Part shown: positions 40,822-49,817 of the stretch, piece by piece | Layout: every line of letters begins with the position of its first letter | Position numbering within the stretch: the stretch's first letter is position 1 | Source: Chersky-806 sp036502405 | GTDB lineage: Bacteria > Actinomycetota > Acidimicrobiia > IMCC26256 > JAENVU01 | Length of the DNA: 64,000 nt | NCBI GenBank assembly: GCA_036502405.1 | Contig: DASXYP010000031.1 | Span: forward strand, 1 to 64,000 | Reading direction: 5' to 3' | Made by a program: the position numbers and the translations under genes | The notes under the pieces: generated by a model | Seen by the model: the letters and a program-made list of their open reading frames with translations, nothing else | Databases searched by the model: none | Told to the model about the DNA's origin: nothing

Positions 40822-41580
40822 ATGGCCGACGACACGACCGCCGAGCTGGTCGCCGATCTCGCCGCGGAGCAGGACGCGCTCGTCGGGCTGCTCGAGGCGA
40901 TCGCCGCGGACGACTGGTTCCGGCCGACGCCCTCGTGGAGCTGGGACGTGCGTGACACCGTCGCCCACCTCGCCGACACCGACGAGCTCGCGGCCGACAC
41001 CTGCACCGACGGGCCGCGGGCGTTGGCCACGGTCGCGGCGGCGTGCCCGTCCTCCGAAGACCTGACCCTGCTCGGGGTGCTGCGGGGCCGGCGGCGACCC
41101 GGCGTCGAGGTGCTCGAGTGGTGGAAGCGCGCGCAGCGGGCCGAGCGCGCGGTGCTGCTCGATCTGGATCCCGCGACGCGCGTTCCCTGGGGTCTCGGCA
41201 TGCGCCCACCGTCGTTCGTCACCGCGCGGCTCATGGAGACCTGGGCCCACTCGCTCGACGTCCACGCCGCACTCGGCATCACGCCGGTCGACACCGACCG
41301 CCTCCGCCACGTCGCGTGGATCGGGATCCGGGCGCTTCCCTACGCCGCCTCGGTCGCGGGCGTCGCCCCGCCCGCCGGGCCGATCCGGGTCGATCTGACG
41401 CTGCCATCGGGTGCGACCTGGTCCTCGGGGCCGGACGATGCGCCGGCACGCATCGCGGGGCCCGCGTCAGAGTTCTGCCGCGTGTTCGTGCAGCGCATCC
41501 GGCTCCGCGATGCGTCGAAGCTCGCCGCCACGGGGGCCGACGCCGACCTCGCGCTGCGCGTGGCACGCTCGTACCTCTGA
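40822..41580 (+). CDS. MDMPI/DinB-fold protein, TIGR03084-like
   Basis: 252-aa protein with the N-terminal four-helix DinB-like domain of mycothiol-dependent maleylpyruvate isomerases: ELVADLAAEQDALVGLLEAI, SWSWDVRDTVAHLADTDE (about 45-62, with the metal His), and MRPPSFVTARLMETWAHSLDVHAALG (about 130-155, second His region). A C-terminal SCP2-like part follows. Actinobacterial members are often of unknown substrate but point to mycothiol-type thiol chemistry. It is 14 nt after the Cys-rich gene and 33 nt before the carbonic anhydrase gene. Confidence 0.8.
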   Translation: MADDTTAELVADLAAEQDALVGLLEAIAADDWFRPTPSWSWDVRDTVAHLADTDELAADTCTDGPRALATVAAACPSSEDLTLLGVLRGRRRPGVEVLEWWKRAQRAERAVLLDLDPATRVPWGLGMRPPSFVTARLMETWAHSLDVHAALGITPVDTDRLRHVAWIGIRALPYAASVAGVAPPAGPIRVDLTLPSGATWSSGPDDAPARIAGPASEFCRVFVQRIRLRDASKLAATGADADLALRVARSYL

Positions 41581-41613
41581 CAACGTCCGATCCCGAATCC
41601 GGAGCCATCCGCC

Positions 41614-42144
41614 ATGCCGCGGTACTCGTTCGAAGGCCTCACCCCCAGCGTCCACGAGACGGCGTTCATCGCCCCGACCGCGACCCTCGTGGGCGACGTC
41701 GTCATCGAGGAGGGGGCGTCGGTCTGGTACGGCGCGGTGCTCCGGGCCGACTACGCCCCGGTCGTCGTGCGGCGCGGCGCCAACATCCAGGACGGCGCCG
41801 TGCTCCACGGACCGCCCGGCCTCACGACCGAGATCGGACCGGGCGCGACGGTGGCGCACAACTGCGTGGTGCACGGCGCGATGGTCGGTGAGGAGGCCTT
41901 GATCGCCAACGGCACGATCGTGCTCGACGGTGCGACCGTCGGGGATCGGGCGCTCGTCGCGGCCGGATCCGTCGTCGCGGCGGGGGCGTCGATCCCCGCC
42001 GGGATGCTCGCGGCCGGTGCGCCCGCGGTCGTCAAGCGAGTCGTGAGCGGCTCGTCGGCCGAGTTCTGGGTCGTGGCCAACCCGCCCGCCTACGCGGAGC
42101 TCGCCCAGCGCCACCGCGCCGGGATCGAGTGGGTCGGCGACTGA
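41614..42144 (+). CDS. Gamma-class carbonic anhydrase family protein
   Basis: 176-aa left-handed beta-helix protein (hexapeptide repeats: TATLVGDVVIEEGASVWYGAVLRAD). The three zinc-binding histidines are visible in VLHGPPG (about 69), TVAHNC (about 87) and CVVHGAMVG (about 92), as in YrdA/Cam proteins. Residues following the last His read IANGTIV in place of the usual VGMGAIV. It probably binds metal; carbonic anhydrase activity is not certain for this subgroup. Ends before a hairpin. Confidence 0.88.
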   Translation: MPRYSFEGLTPSVHETAFIAPTATLVGDVVIEEGASVWYGAVLRADYAPVVVRRGANIQDGAVLHGPPGLTTEIGPGATVAHNCVVHGAMVGEEALIANGTIVLDGATVGDRALVAAGSVVAAGASIPAGMLAAGAPAVVKRVVSGSSAEFWVVANPPAYAELAQRHRAGIEWVGD

Positions 42145-42171
42145 CGACGGTCATCGACCGGAACCGCCGCG

Positions 42172-42214
42172 GTTTGTCCGATTGCCGCGCATAGTGAGCT
42201 GTTGTCGGACAAAC
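42172..42214. terminator. Convergent-junction hairpin
   Basis: GTTTGTCCGA (42172-42181) pairs perfectly with TCGGACAAAC (42205-42214). It lies between the converging carbonic anhydrase and SDR genes. Again the stem base is T-rich on one side and A-rich on the other. Confidence 0.7.
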
Positions 42215-42230
42215 AGAGGAACGCGCGGCG

Positions 42231-42974
42231 TCACCCGTGGACGAGTGCGCCTCCGTCGACGACCAGCGTCGCGCCGGTGATCCACGACGCCGCGTCCGAG
42301 CACAGGAACGCGGCCGCGCGGCCGATGTCCTCCGGCTCGCCGAGCCGGCGGAGCGGCATCGTCCGGGCCATCGCTTCCTCGTTCGCCTCCCACAGCGCGC
42401 GGGCCATGTCGGTCTTCACCAGCCCCGGAGCGATCGCGTTCACCCGGACCCCCGGCGCGAGCTCGGCGGCGAGCGTGCGGGTGAGGTGCAGCAGCGCAGC
42501 CTTGGTCGCGTTGTAGGCACCGATCGTCGGCTCGACCGACAGCCCGCCGACCGACGCGACGTTGAGGATCACCCCGCCGTGCTCCGCCATCGCGCGTTGC
42601 CACGCGAGCTGCGACCAGTACAGCGGGGCGCGCCAGTTGACCGCGACCGTCTTGTCGAGGCGGGGCAGGTCGATCTCGATCGTGGGACCCAGGTACGGGT
42701 TCGTCGCCGCGTTGTTCACCAGGATGTCCAGCCCACCGAACCGGTCCAACGTGGCGGCGACGCACGCCTCGGCCTGCTCCGGCTCCCCGGCGTTCGCCAC
42801 CGTCCAGGCGACCTCACCTTCGAGTCCCTTCGCGGCGGCGTCGAGGGCGTCCGCCTTCCGAGACGACAGCATCACCCGGGCACCCCCGGCCGCGAGCTCG
42901 GCCGCGATCGCGAGGCCGATGCCACGCGACGACCCGGTGACGAGCGCGACCTTTCCTTCGAAGCGGATTTCCAC
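42231..42974 (-). CDS. Short-chain dehydrogenase/reductase
   Basis: 247-aa classical SDR of the FabG-like group. It has the cofactor motif TGSSRGIG (about 14-21), NNAATN (about 88), catalytic Ser in NVASVGG, and YNATK (about 153-157, with the catalytic Tyr and Lys). The C-terminus DAASWITGATLVVDGGALVHG is typical of NAD(P)-dependent oxidoreductases acting on hydroxyacyl or alcohol substrates. Encoded 6 nt after the GroES-like gene; the substrate is unknown. Confidence 0.88.
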   Translation of the reverse strand: MEIRFEGKVALVTGSSRGIGLAIAAELAAGGARVMLSSRKADALDAAAKGLEGEVAWTVANAGEPEQAEACVAATLDRFGGLDILVNNAATNPYLGPTIEIDLPRLDKTVAVNWRAPLYWSQLAWQRAMAEHGGVILNVASVGGLSVEPTIGAYNATKAALLHLTRTLAAELAPGVRVNAIAPGLVKTDMARALWEANEEAMARTMPLRRLGEPEDIGRAAAFLCSDAASWITGATLVVDGGALVHG

Positions 42975-42980
42975 GATGCG

Positions 42981-43349
42981 TTAGAGGTAGAGCCCGGTCT
43001 GACCGGTGGCCCGCTCCGACGCGATCGCGTGCACGTCGCGCTCGCGCAGGATCAGGTACTCGTCGGCCCGGATCTCCACCTCGAACCCGGCATCGGGCGC
43101 GAAGAGCACGTGGTCCCCCGGTTCGACGTTGCGAACGGTCGGGCCGACCTGCACGACCTCGGCCCAGACGAGCCGGCGGTGGACGTCGGCGGTGGCGGGG
43201 ATGAGGATCCCCGCGCGGGACTTGCGCTCGCCGAGCTCGTCGGACGGTTGCACGAGCAGGCGGTCGGCGGCCATGCGGATCGACTGCTTGGTCTCGTCGT
43301 CCCGGATCGAAGCGCGTGCAGCAGCCCGGATCGGTGTCGGATCGGCCAT
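42981..43349 (-). CDS. GroES/Cpn10-like co-chaperonin family protein
   Basis: 122-aa protein with the Cpn10 beta-barrel: MAADRLLVQPSDELGERKSRAGILIPATADV, VVQVGPTVRNVEPGDHVLFAPDAGFEVEIRADEYLILRERDVHAI. It is longer than GroES by about 25 N-terminal residues if the ATG at 43349 is used; an internal ATG at codon 26 would give a standard start. No groEL is adjacent. It may be a divergent second co-chaperonin. Coupled by 6 nt to the SDR gene and divergent from ctaB. Confidence 0.8.
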   Translation of the reverse strand: MADPTPIRAAARASIRDDETKQSIRMAADRLLVQPSDELGERKSRAGILIPATADVHRRLVWAEVVQVGPTVRNVEPGDHVLFAPDAGFEVEIRADEYLILRERDVHAIASERATGQTGLYL

Positions 43350-43414
43350 GCCGGGCAGGTTACCGCCCACCTGAGAACTCCCTGGATGCTTCGTGAGGCG
43401 CCGGACCCCCCTGC

Positions 43415-43420
43415 TACCGT
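43415..43420 (+). promoter_or_regulatory. -10 box of ctaB (leaderless)
   Basis: TACCGT ends 7 nt before the GTG at 43428, which favours that start over the ATG at 43386. Confidence 0.5.
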
Positions 43421-43427
43421 CGCCCCC

Positions 43428-44390
43428 GTGGCGGCACTCCCGGACGACTTCTCGCCTCGCGCGACGTCGAAGCCGGGTCCCGTCGAACCCGAACCGGCCG
43501 GCGACGCGCCCGTCGTGCGGACCCGCTCGACCGTCCGGGCGTACTTCCTCCTCACCAAGCCGCGGGTCATCGAGCTGCTGCTGGTCACCACGGTCCCGGC
43601 GATGATCCTGGGCGAGGAGGGCCTGCCCGCCCTGTGGCTGATCGCGGTCGTCCTCCTGGGCGGCGCGATGGCCGCCGGTGGCGCCAACACCATCAACTGC
43701 TGGATCGAGCGAGACCGGGACAGCATCATGCGGCGGACTCACGGCCGCCCCCTTCCCGCGGGTGACGTGAACCCGACGGGCGCGCTCGTCTTCGGGCTCG
43801 TGCTCGAAGCCGCCGCGTTCGCGCTGCTCTGGTCCACGGTGAACCTGCTCTCGGCCTGTCTCGCGGTCAGCGCCACGCTCTTCTACGTGTTCGTGTACAC
43901 GCTCTGGCTCAAGCCCCGCAGCACCCAGAACATCGTCATCGGGGGTGCGGCCGGCGCGGTGCCGGTGCTGGTCGGCTGGGCCGCGGTCACCGGCTCGCTC
44001 GCCGCACCGGCGTGGCTGATGTTCGCGATCATCTTCTTCTGGACCCCGCCGCACTTCTGGGCGCTCTCGATCCGGTACCGGGACGACTACGCCGCGGCGG
44101 GCATCCCGATGCTCCCCGTCGTGCGGGGCATCCCCGCCGCGGCGCGCCAGATCATCGTGTACTCCTTCGTGGTGACCGCGGTCTCGTTGCTGCTCGCGGC
44201 CGACTCGACGCTCACGTGGGGCTACGTCGCCGCAGCCGCGGTGCTCGGGCTCGCGTTCATCGTCCAGGCGATCCGGCTGGGACGGGATCCCACCCCCCAG
44301 CGCGCGATCAAGCTGTTCACGTTCTCGAACCTGTACCTCGCGCTCCTGTTCGCGGCCATTGCCATCGACACCCTCGTCCACTTCGCCTGA
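43428..44390 (+). CDS. ctaB: Protoheme IX farnesyltransferase
   Basis: Membrane prenyltransferase that makes heme O from heme B for cytochrome oxidase. About 320 aa with some nine membrane helices. The first Asp-rich site is NCWIERDRDSIMRRTHGRPLP (about 89-109), and the second region is TPPHFWALSIRYRDDYAAAGIPMLP (about 205-229), both typical of CtaB. The partner heme A synthase gene ctaA lies about 18 kb away at 61312-62328. A TlpA-like thioredoxin overlaps its 3' end. Confidence 0.95.
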   Translation: MAALPDDFSPRATSKPGPVEPEPAGDAPVVRTRSTVRAYFLLTKPRVIELLLVTTVPAMILGEEGLPALWLIAVVLLGGAMAAGGANTINCWIERDRDSIMRRTHGRPLPAGDVNPTGALVFGLVLEAAAFALLWSTVNLLSACLAVSATLFYVFVYTLWLKPRSTQNIVIGGAAGAVPVLVGWAAVTGSLAAPAWLMFAIIFFWTPPHFWALSIRYRDDYAAAGIPMLPVVRGIPAAARQIIVYSFVVTAVSLLLAADSTLTWGYVAAAAVLGLAFIVQAIRLGRDPTPQRAIKLFTFSNLYLALLFAAIAIDTLVHFA

Positions 44391-44979
44391 CGCTCCTGGG
44401 CGGAGGCGCTTCGGGACCGGCGCTCTCGTGCTCGTCGGCGTCGTCGTCCTCGCGGTGATCGCGGTGGTGGCGACCATCAGCGCGAGCAGCGGTGACTCGA
44501 ATGGCGCCGATCCGAAGCCGGTGAAGACGTCGACCGCCGGTGTCGCGCCGAAGGGGTCGCAGGCCCCGGACTTCGACCTGCCTCAGCTGCGCGACCCGGG
44601 CCGCGTCCGGCTCGCAGACCTCCACGGCCGGCCCGTGATCGTCAACTTCTGGGCGTCGTGGTGCATCCCGTGCCGCAAGGAGTTCCCGCTGTTCCGCACC
44701 ACCCAGGCCAAGTACCGCGCTCAGGGCCTGCAGATCGTCGGCATCACGTTCAAGGACCTGTCCGGCGACGCCCGGGCGTTCGCGAAGCGGCAGCGGGCCA
44801 ACTGGACGCTCGCCCCCGGCGGCGACGGCGACCCGGTCGGCAAGGCCTACGGCATCCGTGCGCTGCCCCAGACGATCTTCATCGACCGCCGGGGCACGAT
44901 CACGAGCCGGTTCTTCGGCGCTCCGAACGGTGCCGACCTCGACCATGAGGTCCGCAAGATCATCGACTCACGCGCCTGA
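44359..44979 (+). CDS. TlpA/ResA-like membrane-anchored thioredoxin
   Basis: 206-aa thiol-disulfide oxidoreductase. An Arg-rich N-terminus and one transmembrane anchor (about 20-43, ALVLVGVVVLAVIAVVATI) place the thioredoxin domain outside the membrane. The active site is WASWCIPCRKEF (about 98-109), with the cis-Pro loop ALPQTIFID. It probably reduces apocytochrome or oxidase-assembly cysteines, which fits its overlap with ctaB. The TTG start at 44359 lies inside ctaB; a GTG at 44428 would remove part of the anchor. Confidence 0.85.
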   Translation: MPSTPSSTSPDAPGRRRFGTGALVLVGVVVLAVIAVVATISASSGDSNGADPKPVKTSTAGVAPKGSQAPDFDLPQLRDPGRVRLADLHGRPVIVNFWASWCIPCRKEFPLFRTTQAKYRAQGLQIVGITFKDLSGDARAFAKRQRANWTLAPGGDGDPVGKAYGIRALPQTIFIDRRGTITSRFFGAPNGADLDHEVRKIIDSRA

Positions 44980-44991
44980 CCCGCGCTCTGG

Positions 44992-45720
44992 TCACTCCTC
45001 CCAGCGGAACGCGCGGATCGCGACGAGGGGCGCACCGACCGCCCAGGCCAGGAGCACGAGCAGCTCGCCGACCGGGATGTGCGACGGGCTCGCGAGCGCG
45101 CCGCGCACGCACTCCGAGAGCGCAGCCGCCGGCAGGGCCTTGGCGACGAGCTCGAGCGCATCGGGGAGCTTGTCGAGCGGGTAGGCCATGCCGCCGAGGA
45201 AGAGCAGCACGAGGAACAGTCCGTTCGCGGCGGCCAGGTTGGCCTCGGCCCGCAAGGTGCCGGCCATGAGCATCCCGATGCCCGCGAACGCGACCGTCCC
45301 GATCAGCAGGAGTCCCAGCGCCGGCAGGATGCCCGCCGTCGCGTGCCACCCCAGCGCGACGCCGGTGCCGAGGATGAGGACGGCCTGCAGGACCTCGATC
45401 GCGAGGACGTTGGCGGTCTTCGCGGTGAGGAGGCCGGCGCGGGACAGCGGCGTCACGCCGAGGCGCTTGAGCACGCCGTACCGCCGCTCGAACCCGGTCG
45501 CGATCCCGAGGCTCACCATCGCGGTCGACATCACCGCGAGGGCGAGGACGCCGGGAACGAGGAAGTCGATGCTGCTGCCCGTGACCTTCACCGCGTCGAC
45601 CTTGGAGAAGAACACGAGGATGCCGAGGGGGATGACGAGCGTGACGAGCAGGCTCTCGCCCCGTCGCATCGTCATCATCAGCTCGATGCGGGTCTGGGCC
45701 GCGACCGCGGGACGGTTCAC
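44992..45720 (-). CDS. ABC-2 type exporter permease
   Basis: 242-aa membrane protein with six helices, DrrB-like. It begins VNRPAVAAQTRIELMMTMRRGESLL and has FLVPGVLALAVMSTAMVSLGIATGFERRYGVLKRLGVTPL, the usual ABC-2 signature. The GTG at 45720 overlaps the stop of the ATPase gene (GTGA). The longer upstream frame is a shadow of that gene. It forms an exporter with the ATPase; the substrate could be a drug or lipid. Confidence 0.9.
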   Translation of the reverse strand: MNRPAVAAQTRIELMMTMRRGESLLVTLVIPLGILVFFSKVDAVKVTGSSIDFLVPGVLALAVMSTAMVSLGIATGFERRYGVLKRLGVTPLSRAGLLTAKTANVLAIEVLQAVLILGTGVALGWHATAGILPALGLLLIGTVAFAGIGMLMAGTLRAEANLAAANGLFLVLLFLGGMAYPLDKLPDALELVAKALPAAALSECVRGALASPSHIPVGELLVLLAWAVGAPLVAIRAFRWEE

Positions 45721-46646
45721 CGCCCGTCCTCCCGGGTCAGCTGGAGGAAGACCTCTTCGAGGGTCGCGCGCTCGGTGCGCAGCTCGGTGAGCCCGTAGCC
45801 CTTGTCCCGCAGCCAGACCGCGAGGTCGGCGACGAGCTCCGGGGTCATCGCGGCGCGGATCGTGTACTCCCCGGGGCGCTCCTCGAGCACCTCGGCCGCC
45901 GGGAGGCTCATGGCCGCGGCCAGTGCGGGCAGGTCCAGGCCGGCGGTCGTCGAGAAGTGGAGGTCGCGGCCGCCGATGTCGGTGATGTCCGCAGGCGTGC
46001 CCTCGAGGACGATCCGCCCGTGGTCGATGATCGCGAGCTGGTCGCAGAGGTGCTCGGCCTCGTCCATGTGGTGGGTCGTGAGCACGACCGTGGTGCCGGC
46101 GTCGCGCAGCTCGCGCACCAGCTGCCAGGTCGTCGCCCGGGCGCGAGGGTCCATGCCCGCAGTCGGTTCGTCGAGGAACACGAGCTCCGGGCGACCGACG
46201 AGCGCGAGGGCGAGCGAGAGGCGCTGGCACTCACCCCCGGAGAGCCGGCGGACGTACGTGCCGGCCACCTCGCGCAGGCCCACGAGGTCGAGGAGCCGTT
46301 CGGGGTCGTCGGGATCCGGGTAGAACGCGGCGAAGAGGTGCAGTGCCTCGAGCGGGCGCACGCCCGGGTACAGGCCACCCTCCTGGAGCATGACCCCGAT
46401 GCGGCCGCGCAGCGCGGGCCCGTCGTGCTGCGGGTCGAGCCCGAGCACGCGCACGGTCCCGCCGTCCGGCTTGCGGTAGCCCTCGAGCGTCTCGACCGTC
46501 GACGTCTTGCCCGCACCATTGGGCCCGAGCAGGCCGAACACCGCACCGGTCGGGATGCGCAGGTCGATGCCGTCGACGGCGCGGCGATCGCCGTAGCGCT
46601 TCTCGAGCCCGGCGACCTCGATCGCCCACTGGGCTCCGCCATCCAT
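45717..46646 (-). CDS. ABC transporter ATP-binding protein
   Basis: 309-aa ATPase of the DrrA/CcmA type. Walker A GPNGAGKTST (about 41-50), Q-loop MLQEGGLYPG, signature LSGGECQR (about 135-142), Walker B LVFLDEPTAGMD and switch His in THHMDEAEHL are all present. A C-terminal domain of about 85 residues follows the nucleotide-binding domain. A TAGGCT box lies 9 nt before the ATG. Encoded upstream of and coupled to the permease. Confidence 0.93.
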   Translation of the reverse strand: MDGGAQWAIEVAGLEKRYGDRRAVDGIDLRIPTGAVFGLLGPNGAGKTSTVETLEGYRKPDGGTVRVLGLDPQHDGPALRGRIGVMLQEGGLYPGVRPLEALHLFAAFYPDPDDPERLLDLVGLREVAGTYVRRLSGGECQRLSLALALVGRPELVFLDEPTAGMDPRARATTWQLVRELRDAGTTVVLTTHHMDEAEHLCDQLAIIDHGRIVLEGTPADITDIGGRDLHFSTTAGLDLPALAAAMSLPAAEVLEERPGEYTIRAAMTPELVADLAVWLRDKGYGLTELRTERATLEEVFLQLTREDGR

Positions 46647-46655
46647 CGTCGGATC

Positions 46656-46661
46656 AGCCTA
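46656..46661 (-). promoter_or_regulatory. -10 box of the ABC exporter operon
   Basis: TAGGCT on the minus strand, 9 nt before the ATG at 46646, so any leader is only a few nucleotides. Confidence 0.4.
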
Positions 46662-46715
46662 TCGGCGGGTGCCCGGCCGCCCAGGTTCGCGTCAGGCCTC
46701 GCCCCGACGGACCCG

Positions 46716-47795
46716 TCAGCGGTCGCGCCAGGCGACGAAGCGGCCCAGATCGGCCAGCGCGGCCTTGGCGGCGTCCGTGATCGGGATCGGGTCGAGCGCC
46801 GCGAGGGCCTCGTCCACGAGCCGCCGGATGGACGCCTCGATCTCGGCGACCGCGCCGCTCGCGACCAGCACGTCAGAGATGCCCGCGATCTCGTCGGCCG
46901 AGAGCTCGCCGGCACCGACGCGCTCGAGCAGGCGACGATCCTCGCCGGAGGTGCGGACGGACGCGGCGGCGAGCAGGGGCGTGAGCTTGCCTTCCCGCAG
47001 GTCGTCGCCGACCGGCTTGCCGATGACCGCCTCGCTGCCGAAGAGGCCGAGGAGGTCGTCGCGCAGCTGGAACGCCTCGCCCAGCGGGAGGCCGAACGCG
47101 CTGAGCGGGGCCTGCAGCTCGTCGAGCCGGCCCGCGAGGGCCGCGCCGAGGTGGAGCGGACGCTCGACGGTGTACTTCCCCGACTTGTACCACTCGATGG
47201 TCCGGGCCAGGCCGGCGTCGCGACCCCCGGCCGCGGTCGCGCTGAGGTCGAGGTACTGCCCGACGCACAGCTCGATCCGGAGCTCGTCGAAGATCGTGCG
47301 CGCGTCGGCCGGGATGTCGCGCATGAGCACGTCGGCGTACACGAACGCGAAGTCACCCACGAGGATCGCCGCGCCTTCGCCGAACCGGCGTGACGGGCCC
47401 CGCCACCCCTCGGCCCGGTGCTGCTGGATGAACGCCTGGTGCACCGCGGGCTCGCCGCGACGCCGGTCGGAGCCGTCCATGATGTCGTCGTGCACGAGCG
47501 CGAAGCTGTGCAGCAGCTCGAGCGCCGCCCCGGCGTCGACCGCGATCGCCGCGTCCTCGTCGCCACCTGCGCCGACGTACGCCCAGTGGCAGAACGCCGG
47601 CCGGAGGCGCTTGCCACCCGACACGACGAGCGTGCGCAGCGCGTCGAGCGCGCGGACGAGCGACGGGTCCACGTCACGCCAGCGCTCGGTCTCCGCGTCG
47701 AGCAGCACGCGGATGCGGCGCTCGGCCCGCGCGCCGACCGCCGCGAGGCTCGCAGGAGCGTCGGCCCCCACGGTGTCGCGATCGGCACTGCTCAT
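46716..47795 (-). CDS. Polyprenyl (geranylgeranyl-type) diphosphate synthase
   Basis: Isoprenoid chain-elongating enzyme of 359 aa. The first Asp-rich motif is LVHDDIMDGSDRRRG (about 100-114) and the second is LRDDLLGLFG (about 243-252), which is DDxxG-like. GGKRLRPAF is the family's IPP-binding region. The residues before the first motif (LLHSFALVHDD) fit a C20 or longer product, feeding menaquinone, carotenoid or lipid synthesis. The ATG at 47795 is supported by TAGGGT 7 nt upstream. Confidence 0.92.
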   Translation of the reverse strand: MSSADRDTVGADAPASLAAVGARAERRIRVLLDAETERWRDVDPSLVRALDALRTLVVSGGKRLRPAFCHWAYVGAGGDEDAAIAVDAGAALELLHSFALVHDDIMDGSDRRRGEPAVHQAFIQQHRAEGWRGPSRRFGEGAAILVGDFAFVYADVLMRDIPADARTIFDELRIELCVGQYLDLSATAAGGRDAGLARTIEWYKSGKYTVERPLHLGAALAGRLDELQAPLSAFGLPLGEAFQLRDDLLGLFGSEAVIGKPVGDDLREGKLTPLLAAASVRTSGEDRRLLERVGAGELSADEIAGISDVLVASGAVAEIEASIRRLVDEALAALDPIPITDAAKAALADLGRFVAWRDR

Positions 47796-47802
47796 CGCGG
47801 GC

Positions 47803-47808
47803 ACCCTA
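47803..47808 (-). promoter_or_regulatory. -10 box of the polyprenyl synthase gene (leaderless)
   Basis: TAGGGT on the minus strand ends 7 nt before the ATG at 47795. Confidence 0.5.
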
Positions 47809-47891
47809 GGTCCGGCCCCGAACCATCCGGACATCGGGCGGAGGCCCGATCCTCGCTACGATTCGCCCTCCGCGGGACGAGGAGACGTCGC

Positions 47892-49109
47892 ATGACCGAG
47901 GCCAGCACGCTCGAAGACTTCGCCGCGGAGGCGAAGCACTTCCTCGACGCCAACGCCGCGGTGCGGGGCGAGGAGAAGTTCGTCTGGGGCGAGGGCTCGG
48001 ACTCGGTCGGCGTGCTCGACGAGAAGACCGCCGACGAGGAGCTCGAGGAGATCGCCGAGGCCAAGACGTGGAAGGCCAAGGAGTTCGACGCCGGGTTCGG
48101 GTGGATCACCGGGCCCGAGGAGTACGGCGGGCGGGCGTTGCCGGTCGACTACGAGCGCCGGTACCGCGAGGTGTCGGGCGGCTACCGGACGCCGAGCACG
48201 ACCGCGTTCGGCATCGGGCTCGGAATGGTCGCGCCGACGATCCTCGCTCATGCGATCCCCGAGGTGCGCGAGCGCTACCTGCGCTCGATGTACCGCGGCG
48301 ACATCGTCGGCTGCCAGCTGTTCTCCGAGCCGGTTGCCGGGTCGGATCTCGCCGGCATCCAGACCCGCGCCGAGCGCGACGGCGACGAGTGGATCGTCAG
48401 CGGCCAGAAGGTGTGGACCTCGGGGGCGCAGTACTCCGACATCGGCGAGATCATCACCCGCACCGATCCTGACAAGCCCAAGCACAAGGGCCTCACGATG
48501 CTGCTGGTGGACATGCACGCGCCGGGCATCGAGGTCCGGCCGCTGCGCCAGATGACCGGCGGCGCGACGTTCAACGAGGTGTTCTTCGACGAGGTGCGGG
48601 TCCCGGACTCCCACCGGCTCGGCGACGTCGACGAAGGCTGGACGGTCGCGCTCACGACCCTGATGAACGAGCGCGCCGCGATCGGTGGCGGCGGCGCCGG
48701 CGTCGGCACGATGAACTTCACCCGCTTCGTGGAGCTCGCCCACCACCTCGGCGTCGATCGCGACCCGCTGGTGCGCCAGGGGCTCGCGGACGTGTACATC
48801 CGGACGACGGTCGCGAAGTACACGAACCTGCGGGGCATGGCGAAGATCCGCGCCGGCCAGCTGCCGGGCCCGGAGATGTCGATCGGCAAGCTCGCGCTCA
48901 CCCAGAACATGACCCGCCTCGGCGAGGTGCTCTCCGAGATGCTCGGCCCGCGCCTCGCCGCGGACTCGGGCGAGTGGGGCACCTACGCCTGGCACGAGTT
49001 CCTGCTCGGCGTCCCCGGCATGCGCGTCGCGGGCGGCACCGACGAGATCATGCGCAACATCGTCGGCGAGCGCGTCCTCGGCCTGCCCAAGGAGCCCAGG
49101 CCCGCGTAG
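47892..49109 (+). CDS. Acyl-CoA dehydrogenase
   Basis: 405-aa FAD enzyme of beta-oxidation or a related path. It has the complete middle-domain motif LFSEPVAGSDLAG (about 143-155), WIVSGQKVWTSGAQ, and the C-terminal VAGGTDEIMRNIVGERVLGLP typical of acyl-CoA dehydrogenases. The catalytic base region cannot be fixed with certainty. The unusual acidic N-terminal 50 residues precede WITGPEEYGGRALP. Ribosome binding site GAGGAG lies before the ATG and a TACGAT box about 30 nt upstream. Confidence 0.9.
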   Translation: MTEASTLEDFAAEAKHFLDANAAVRGEEKFVWGEGSDSVGVLDEKTADEELEEIAEAKTWKAKEFDAGFGWITGPEEYGGRALPVDYERRYREVSGGYRTPSTTAFGIGLGMVAPTILAHAIPEVRERYLRSMYRGDIVGCQLFSEPVAGSDLAGIQTRAERDGDEWIVSGQKVWTSGAQYSDIGEIITRTDPDKPKHKGLTMLLVDMHAPGIEVRPLRQMTGGATFNEVFFDEVRVPDSHRLGDVDEGWTVALTTLMNERAAIGGGGAGVGTMNFTRFVELAHHLGVDRDPLVRQGLADVYIRTTVAKYTNLRGMAKIRAGQLPGPEMSIGKLALTQNMTRLGEVLSEMLGPRLAADSGEWGTYAWHEFLLGVPGMRVAGGTDEIMRNIVGERVLGLPKEPRPA

Positions 49110-49164
49110 CGGGTTCCCGTCCGGGGTCAGAGCGCGGGGGTGGGGTGCGGTCGCGTGCCGTGTC

Positions 49165-49731
49165 CTAACGCAGGGCTTCGTAGATGAGCAGCACGCCGAA
49201 CCCGACGAAGGCGAGGCTTGCTCCGATCCGTATGGCCCGCTCGGGGAGATGCGCACCGAGCTGCTTGCCGACGACGATCGCAAGTGCATCGGCCACGATC
49301 ATGCCGAGCGTCGAACCCAGCCACGTGCCGAACAGCCCGTTCGTGGTCGCGAGCGTGATGGTCGCAAGCATCGTCTTGTCGCCGAGCTCCGCGAGGAAGA
49401 ACGCGACCGATGCGGCCACGACCGCAGAGCGCGTCGTCCGCTCGGCCCTGCCCGCCTCGTCCTCGTCCAATGTGTCGCCCCGGAACGTCCACGCCGCGAA
49501 GGCCAAGAACGCGACGCCGGCCACGAGCTTGATGACCTGGGTGGGGATGGATGCGCCGACCAAGGCGCCGACGACGACCGAGAACGCGTGCACCACCGCG
49601 GTGGCGATCGCGATGCCGATGAGCACCGGGAGCGCCTTGTACCGGGCCGAGAAGGTGAGCGCCATGAGCTGGCTCTTGTCGCCCAGCTCCGCGACGAAGA
49701 TCACGCCGAAGCTGACCAGGAACGCTTCCAC
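49165..49731 (-). CDS. UPF0016/GDT1 (TMEM165) family cation exporter
   Basis: 188-aa inner-membrane protein with six helices in two inverted halves. Each half has the family motif, AELGDKSQ (about 14-21) and AELGDKTM (about 110-117), whose Glu and Asp bind Ca or Mn. The members behind manganese riboswitches (such as MneA) export Mn, and a yybP-ykoY-like element precedes this gene. The GTG at 49731 begins VEAFLVSFGVIFVAELGDK; an extended frame upstream runs into the leader. Convergent with an acyl-CoA dehydrogenase gene. Confidence 0.92.
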   Translation of the reverse strand: MEAFLVSFGVIFVAELGDKSQLMALTFSARYKALPVLIGIAIATAVVHAFSVVVGALVGASIPTQVIKLVAGVAFLAFAAWTFRGDTLDEDEAGRAERTTRSAVVAASVAFFLAELGDKTMLATITLATTNGLFGTWLGSTLGMIVADALAIVVGKQLGAHLPERAIRIGASLAFVGFGVLLIYEALR

Positions 49732-49817
49732 GCGGGCTGTGTCCTCTCCGCCCGGAAGGAGAACACCGACCCCGGGGAGCCCGCGACCTCGACCGGGCAA
49801 CCGTCAACGGATGCCGG